DNA of 35,250 nucleotides from Acinetobacter lwoffii (GTDB lineage Bacteria > Pseudomonadota > Gammaproteobacteria > Pseudomonadales > Moraxellaceae), in NCBI RefSeq assembly GCF_024129735.1, contig NZ_JAMXXK010000036.1, positions 1-35,250 of the forward strand, in the 5' to 3' direction. The translations under genes were made by a program, and so were the position numbers. The notes beneath the pieces were generated by a model. The model searched no databases and had not been told where the DNA came from. It worked only from the letters and a program-made list of their open reading frames with translations. How positions within the stretch are numbered: position 1 is the stretch's first letter; every line of letters begins with the position of its first letter. Positions 35,031 to 35,250 of this stretch are shown here, piece by piece.

Positions 35031-35250
35031 AGACCTCTTTCATAAATCATTTTTTGCTCAGTTCCAAGTTGTAGATTCCAGCGATTAAATTGAATCTCAA
35101 ATCAAGCCTTTTACCTCTATTTCGATAACGCTCAGCAAGGATTTTGAAGGTTTTCAGGTTGCCAAATACATGCTCAATTCCGATTCTTCTTTTATTGATT
35201 TCTTGATTATAGATTTTCAATTCAGGATCCAATTTACAGTGTCTTTTGGC
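35031..35250 (-). mobile_element. IS5-family insertion sequence, partial (runs off the right edge)
   Basis: agacctctttcataaatca at 35031 is a terminal repeat. It shares the first nine bases (agacctctt) with the ends of the IS at 19070 but then differs, so the two are related elements, not copies. The rest of the element and its other end lie outside the window. Confidence 0.8.
35047..35250 (-). CDS. IS5-family transposase, C-terminal part
   Basis: The frame is open from the window edge to the stop at 35047. The visible ~67 residues include 'LKIYNQEINKRRIGIEHVFGNLKTFKILAERYRNRGKRLDLRFNLIAGIYNLE', holding the catalytic Glu region (IEHVFGNLK) of DDE IS5-type transposases. It parallels the 'IEHINSQLKTFRILSERYRNRRKRF' end of the transposase at 19111-21013 but is clearly diverged. 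It is truncated by the window, so activity cannot be judged. Confidence 0.88.
   Translation of the reverse strand, partial: AKRHCKLDPELKIYNQEINKRRIGIEHVFGNLKTFKILAERYRNRGKRLDLRFNLIAGIYNLELSKK

Noticed and set aside
19070..35250. Composite transposon bounded by the two IS5-family elements
   Set aside because: Their ends share only agacctctt and the transposase C-termini are diverged, so they are not copies of one IS.

Overview
The window looks like a chromosomal segment of an Acinetobacter-type gammaproteobacterium. This rests on the family resemblance of ackA-pta, proA, nagZ, prc and kdpABCDE, on the AT-leaning composition, and on A-rich bidirectional hairpin terminators. No rRNA or tRNA is visible, so species cannot be fixed.

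Left part (1-14400), ordinary core genome. An 8-bp tandem repeat runs off the left edge. It is followed by a small DUF2171 protein, the ackA-pta acetate operon (minus strand), proA (minus), an alpha/beta hydrolase with a PilZ-like tail, an LCM-like methyltransferase and nagZ (both minus), the periplasmic protease prc, and an MHYT-GGDEF-EAL c-di-GMP enzyme. Most units end in clear hairpin terminators.

At 14408 the first 23 codons of prfC (release factor 3) are recognisable and then break off. About 200 bp further on lies a P4-type tyrosine integrase. This is the left junction of an integrative element inserted in prfC. The AT-rich element carries int, an AlpA-like regulator, a PrtN-like regulator, two convergent genes of unknown function and an inovirus-Gp2-type (HUH) replication protein. 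A long non-coding stretch holds an IS5-family element that is itself split by an IS630-family element; the ends and TA duplication of the inner insertion can be read to the base. Both transposases are divided at a poly-A run.

From about 22100 to 25866 the base composition changes. Four co-directional genes follow: a zinc-ribbon/glycine-rich small protein, a DUF932 protein, a YqaJ exonuclease and a Cys-rich RDF/'metal-binding hydrolase'-like protein. This looks like a plasmid or ICE-type recombination module.

The right part holds uppP (minus) and a complete kdpABC-kdpDE set for high-affinity K+ uptake with its two-component system. A small overlapping leader ORF and spaced TTTACG repeats lie upstream of kdpA. 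The window ends inside another IS5-family element. The rest of prfC is not seen, so the right end of the inserted element lies beyond the window or has been rearranged.
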